The notes below the pieces were generated by a model. That model was not told the origin of the DNA, searched no databases, and worked only from the letters and a program-made list of their open reading frames with translations. Below, one piece after another: positions 60,930 through 64,000 of a stretch of DNA of 64,000 nt (within the stretch, counting starts at the first letter, position 1; each line of letters starts with the position of its first letter). Location of the stretch: positions 5,410,001 to 5,474,000 of the forward strand of contig NZ_CP146101.1 in NCBI RefSeq assembly GCF_037023745.1. Direction: 5' to 3'. The position numbers and the translations under genes were made by a program. This DNA is from Streptomyces sp. SCSIO 30461. GTDB lineage: Bacteria; Actinomycetota; Actinomycetes; Streptomycetales; Streptomycetaceae.

Positions 60930-61934
60930 ATGCCTGCCGAGCAGCGGGCGCCGGGGGGACTTGTCCCTGCTGTCGCTGTCCCTGCCATCACGTTCGCGTA
61001 CGGTGCGACGGCCGGAATCGCCGGCGACCTGCTCTTCGGCGATCCCCGCCGTGGCCACCCGGTCGCCGTCTTCGGCCGGGCCGCGAGTGCCGTCGAGCGC
61101 GGGCTCTGGCGCGACCATCGCGGCTGGGGCGCCCTGCACACAGCGGTGTGCGCCGGGGGCGCGATCACCGCGGCTGCGCTGGCGGCCGCTTCCGTACGCC
61201 GTTCCCGTACGGCTTCCCTGGCTCTGACCGCCGCCGCCACCTGGGCCGTCGTCGGCGGTACGACGCTCGGCCGGGAGGCCAGGGCGATCGGCGGAGCACT
61301 CGAAGCGGGCGACATCGAGACCGCACGGGAAAGGCTGCCTCATCTGTGCGGCCGTGATCCGCAAGCCCTGGACGGTCCGGGAATCGCCCGCGCCGTCGTG
61401 GAATCCGTCGCCGAGAACACCTCGGACGCCGTGGTCGGCGCGCTGGTGTGGGGCGCGGTCGCGGGAGTGCCCGGCCTCGTGGGCTTCCGTGCCGTGAACA
61501 CCCTGGACGCCATGGTGGGCCACAAGTCGCCCCGCTACCGGCGCTACGGCTGGGCGTCGGCCCGGCTCGACGACGTGTCGGGCTGGCCCGGCGCCCGGCT
61601 GACCGCGGGCCTCGCGGTGCTGGCGGGCGACGACCCGCGCGGTGCCGTACGCGCCTGGCGTGCGGATGCCGCGAAGCATCCCAGTCCCAACGCGGGTCCG
61701 GTGGAAGCGTCGTTCGCGGGCGCGCTCGGGGTACGTCTCGGGGGGACGCTCTCGTACGGCGGGCGCGTCGAGCACCGGCCCGTGCTCAACGCCCCGGGCA
61801 GGTCCGTCGGGGTGGCGGACATCGAGCGCGCGGTGCGGCTGTCGCGCCGCGTGGGGCTGCTGGCCCTCGCGGTGTGCGCAGGCGCACGACTCGGTCTGGG
61901 AGCGGCGGCGACCATGAGGGGGAGGCGGAAGTGA
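60930..61934 (+). CDS. cobD: Adenosylcobinamide-phosphate synthase
   Basis: The 334-residue membrane protein (CbiB/CobD family) starts at ATG 60930, with GAGGA six bases before; GTG 60918 is an alternative. Family features are GIAGDLLFGDPRRGHPVAVFG, SVAENTSDAVVGALVW, RAVNTLDAMVGHKSPRYRRYG and SPNAGPVEASFAGALGVRLG. It joins aminopropanol to adenosylcobyric acid. First gene after the cobalamin riboswitch; its stop overlaps the cobQ start. Confidence 0.94.
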   Translation: MPAEQRAPGGLVPAVAVPAITFAYGATAGIAGDLLFGDPRRGHPVAVFGRAASAVERGLWRDHRGWGALHTAVCAGGAITAAALAAASVRRSRTASLALTAAATWAVVGGTTLGREARAIGGALEAGDIETARERLPHLCGRDPQALDGPGIARAVVESVAENTSDAVVGALVWGAVAGVPGLVGFRAVNTLDAMVGHKSPRYRRYGWASARLDDVSGWPGARLTAGLAVLAGDDPRGAVRAWRADAAKHPSPNAGPVEASFAGALGVRLGGTLSYGGRVEHRPVLNAPGRSVGVADIERAVRLSRRVGLLALAVCAGARLGLGAAATMRGRRK

Positions 61935-63439
61935 GCGGCGGAGGACTGCTGATCGCGGGGACCACGTCGGACGCGGGCAAGAGCGTCGTCACGGCGGGGA
62001 TCTGCCGCTGGCTGGTGCGCCGGGGAGTGAAGGTCGCCCCTTTCAAGGGGCAGAACATGTCGCTCAACTCCTTCGTCACCCGCGAGGGAGCCGAGATCGG
62101 GCGCGCCCAGGCCATGCAGGCCCAGGCGGCGCGCGTGGAGCCGTCGGCGCTGATGAACCCGGTGCTGCTCAAACCGGGGAGCGACCGCTCGAGCCAGGTC
62201 GTGCTGATGGGCAAGCCGGTGGGCGAGCTGAGCGCACGCGGGTACCACGGGGGGAGGCAGCAGACGCTGTTCGAGCCGGTCGTGGAGTGTCTGGAGAAGC
62301 TGCGCAGCACCTATGACGCCGTGATCTGCGAAGGCGCCGGCAGCCCCGCCGAGATCAATCTGCGGCGCACCGACATCGTGAACATGGGCATCGCCCGGGC
62401 CGCCCGGCTTCCCGTGATCGTGGTCGGGGACATCGACCGGGGCGGGGTGTTCGCACAGTTCTTCGGGACCACCGCGCTGCTGGCGCCCGAGGACCAGGAG
62501 TTGGTCGCGGGCTATCTGGTCAACAAGTTCCGCGGCGATGTGACCCTGCTGGAGCCTGGTTTGGAGATGCTGTACGGGCTGACCGGACGGCGGACGTTCG
62601 GTGTGCTGCCGTACGCCCACGGCCTCGGCATCGACGAGGAGGACGGGCTGCGGGTCTCGCTGCGCGGCGCCGTACGCGAGTCGGTGACCGCGGCACCGCT
62701 GGGCGATGACGTGCTGCGGGTCGCGGTGTGCGCCGTACCGCTGATGTCCAACTTCACCGATGTGGACGCGCTGGCGGCCGAACCCGGTGTGATCGTGCGG
62801 TTCGGGGACCGCGCCGAGGAACTCGCGGACGCGGACCTGGTGGTGGTGCCCGGCACCCGCGGCACGGTGAAGGCGCTCGCCTGGCTGCGTGAGCGCGGGC
62901 TCGCGGACGCGATCGCCAGGCGGGCCGCGGAGGGCAGGCCGGTGCTGGGTATCTGCGGTGGGTTCCAGGCGCTCGGTGAACGCATCGAGGACGAGGTGGA
63001 GTCACACGCGGGCGAGGTCGACGCGCTCGGGCTGCTCCCCGTGCGCGTGCGGTTCCACCGCGAGAAGACCCTGGCCCGGCCGACGGGCGAGGCACTCGGC
63101 GAGCGGGTCGATGGCTATGAGATCCACCATGGCGTCGCCGAAGTACTGGGCGGTGAGCCCTTCCTGGACGGCTGCCGGGTCGGTGCCGTCTGGGGCACCC
63201 ACTGGCACGGCTCGCTGGAGAGCGACGGTTTTCGGCGGGCTTTCCTCCGGGAGGTCGCCGCGGCGGCCGGCCGCAGGTTCATACCGGCGACGGACACCCG
63301 GTTCGGGTTGCTGCGCGAGGAGCAGCTCGACCGTCTCGGCGATCTGATCGAGGAACACGCCGACACCGCCGCGCTGCTCGAACTGATCGAGCGCGGCGCG
63401 CCCGCCGGCCTGCCCTTCATCCCTCCGGGAGCGCCATGA
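61931..63439 (+). CDS. cobQ: Cobyric acid synthase
   Basis: The protein has 502 residues from GTG 61931, in a GTGA overlap with cobD. The amino-terminal ATPase domain has [14 protein letters not shown] (P-loop), [14 protein letters not shown] and [12 protein letters not shown]. The glutaminase domain has nucleophile Cys in [11 protein letters not shown] and His in HWHGSLESD. It amidates four side chains of adenosylcobyrinic acid a,c-diamide, using glutamine. Confidence 0.95.
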   Translation: MSGGGLLIAGTTSDAGKSVVTAGICRWLVRRGVKVAPFKGQNMSLNSFVTREGAEIGRAQAMQAQAARVEPSALMNPVLLKPGSDRSSQVVLMGKPVGELSARGYHGGRQQTLFEPVVECLEKLRSTYDAVICEGAGSPAEINLRRTDIVNMGIARAARLPVIVVGDIDRGGVFAQFFGTTALLAPEDQELVAGYLVNKFRGDVTLLEPGLEMLYGLTGRRTFGVLPYAHGLGIDEEDGLRVSLRGAVRESVTAAPLGDDVLRVAVCAVPLMSNFTDVDALAAEPGVIVRFGDRAEELADADLVVVPGTRGTVKALAWLRERGLADAIARRAAEGRPVLGICGGFQALGERIEDEVESHAGEVDALGLLPVRVRFHREKTLARPTGEALGERVDGYEIHHGVAEVLGGEPFLDGCRVGAVWGTHWHGSLESDGFRRAFLREVAAAAGRRFIPATDTRFGLLREEQLDRLGDLIEEHADTAALLELIERGAPAGLPFIPPGAP

Positions 63440-63533
63440 GGCGGGGAACTTCCGGCCCGGTGTGGGCGAAGACCGACGAACGCAACCACGTGCCCACTCG
63501 GTGCGAGCGGGAGACATGGGAGGACCGGAACGT

Positions 63534-64000
63534 ATGAGTGGCGCTGTGCACTACCCCTTCACCGCGATCGTCGGCATGGACGATCTGCGCCTGGGACTGC
63601 TGCTGAACGCGGTCTCGCCCGCGGTCGGCGGGGTTCTCGTACGCGGTGAGAAGGGCACCGCCAAGTCCACCGCCGTACGCGCCCTCGCGGCGCTGATGCC
63701 CGATGTGGAGGTGGTCGCGGGCTGCCGTTTCTCCTGCGCGCCCGGCGCGCCGGACCCCGGCTGCCCGGACGGGCCGCATGCGGAGGGGACCGGAACGGCA
63801 CGCCCGACCCGCATGGTGGAGCTGCCGGTCGGCGCGTCGGAGGACCGGCTGGTCGGCGCGCTCGACATCGAGCGGGCACTCGCGGACGGCGTCAAGGCGT
63901 TCGAGCCGGGACTGCTCGCGGACGCGCACCGCGGCGTGCTCTACGTCGACGAGGTCAACCTGCTGCACGACCACCTGGTGGATCTGCTGCTGGACGCGGC
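63534..64000 (+). CDS. Cobaltochelatase/magnesium-chelatase-type ATPase, 3' end outside the window
   Basis: The frame starts at ATG 63534 ([20 protein letters not shown]) with a GGGAGGA site before it and runs off the window after about 155 residues. AAA+ features are Walker [10 protein letters not shown] and Walker [12 protein letters not shown], and [20 protein letters not shown] is typical of BchI/ChlI-ChlD-type chelatase subunits. Position after cobD-cobQ indicates cobalt insertion into the corrin ring. Whether the protein goes on to a von Willebrand A domain cannot be seen. Confidence 0.9.
   Translation, partial: MSGAVHYPFTAIVGMDDLRLGLLLNAVSPAVGGVLVRGEKGTAKSTAVRALAALMPDVEVVAGCRFSCAPGAPDPGCPDGPHAEGTGTARPTRMVELPVGASEDRLVGALDIERALADGVKAFEPGLLADAHRGVLYVDEVNLLHDHLVDLLLDA

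Overview
The window is a stretch of actinomycete chromosome, almost certainly Streptomyces. The evidence is very high G+C with third positions nearly all G or C, frequent GTG starts and four-base gene overlaps, and genus-typical genes: a chaplin of the ChpE type, a streptophobe-family membrane protein, a 38-residue SGM_5486-type transporter-associated peptide, a Spo0M-like protein and a DUF6381 protein. From memory, the gene order resembles the chpE to cobalamin region of the S. coelicolor core chromosome; no database comparison was made. I saw no tRNA, rRNA or CRISPR array.

Layout. 1-0.7 kb: a DNA-3-methyladenine glycosylase gene cut by the window edge, preceded by a decayed partial copy of itself. 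0.8-7.1 kb: Spo0M, a PEBP-family protein, an HNH nuclease, a TauE-type exporter, the stomatin/NfeD pair, an ABC ATPase and an unknown protein. 7.2-11.4 kb: a ChpE-like chaplin, a response regulator and sensor kinase pair, an SDR and QueA. 11.7-18.5 kb: a secreted lysozyme-fold protein, a double-FHA ABC exporter, a streptophobe protein and SerB. 18.8-22 kb: SixA, small membrane proteins, a broken CynX/NimT transporter and its divergent FadR-type regulator. 22.2-28.3 kb: FabI, FabG, TldD, TldE and TyrS. 28.5-34.9 kb: small stress and unknown proteins, MoaA, the acetate permease pair and a secreted subtilisin. 35-42.6 kb: a CoA-transferase, a sterol desaturase remnant, a VIT-family transporter, and a catabolic-looking operon (two amidohydrolases, SDR, acetoacetate decarboxylase-like protein) facing a TetR regulator. 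42.7-45.8 kb: an exonuclease-BRCT protein, a zinc-binding protein, SURF1 and an SDR.

The clearest accessory part is 45.77-47.82 kb: an intact IS1182-type element and a 173-bp MITE, laid head to tail and separated and bounded by CTAG. Next comes an envelope-stress operon (two Asp23/Gls24 proteins, a small membrane protein, a DUF6286-like protein, AmaP), then enoyl-CoA hydratase, an HTH protein, an ABC-F ATPase, a frameshifted zinc metallopeptidase remnant, a VOC protein, a HEAT-like unknown, an alpha/beta hydrolase and a class II aldolase. The end holds a low-affinity phosphate transporter with a PHO-box candidate, then a cobalamin riboswitch followed by cobD, cobQ and the start of a chelatase gene.

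Genes that work together: FabG and FabI in the fatty-acid elongation cycle; TldD and TldE as one protease; ActP with its DUF485 partner; stomatin with NfeD; CobD, CobQ and the chelatase under B12 control. Recurrent decay is notable: four broken genes (glycosylase copy, CynX transporter, sterol desaturase, zinc peptidase). Two of them, the transporter and the desaturase, lost the middle of the gene and kept both ends.
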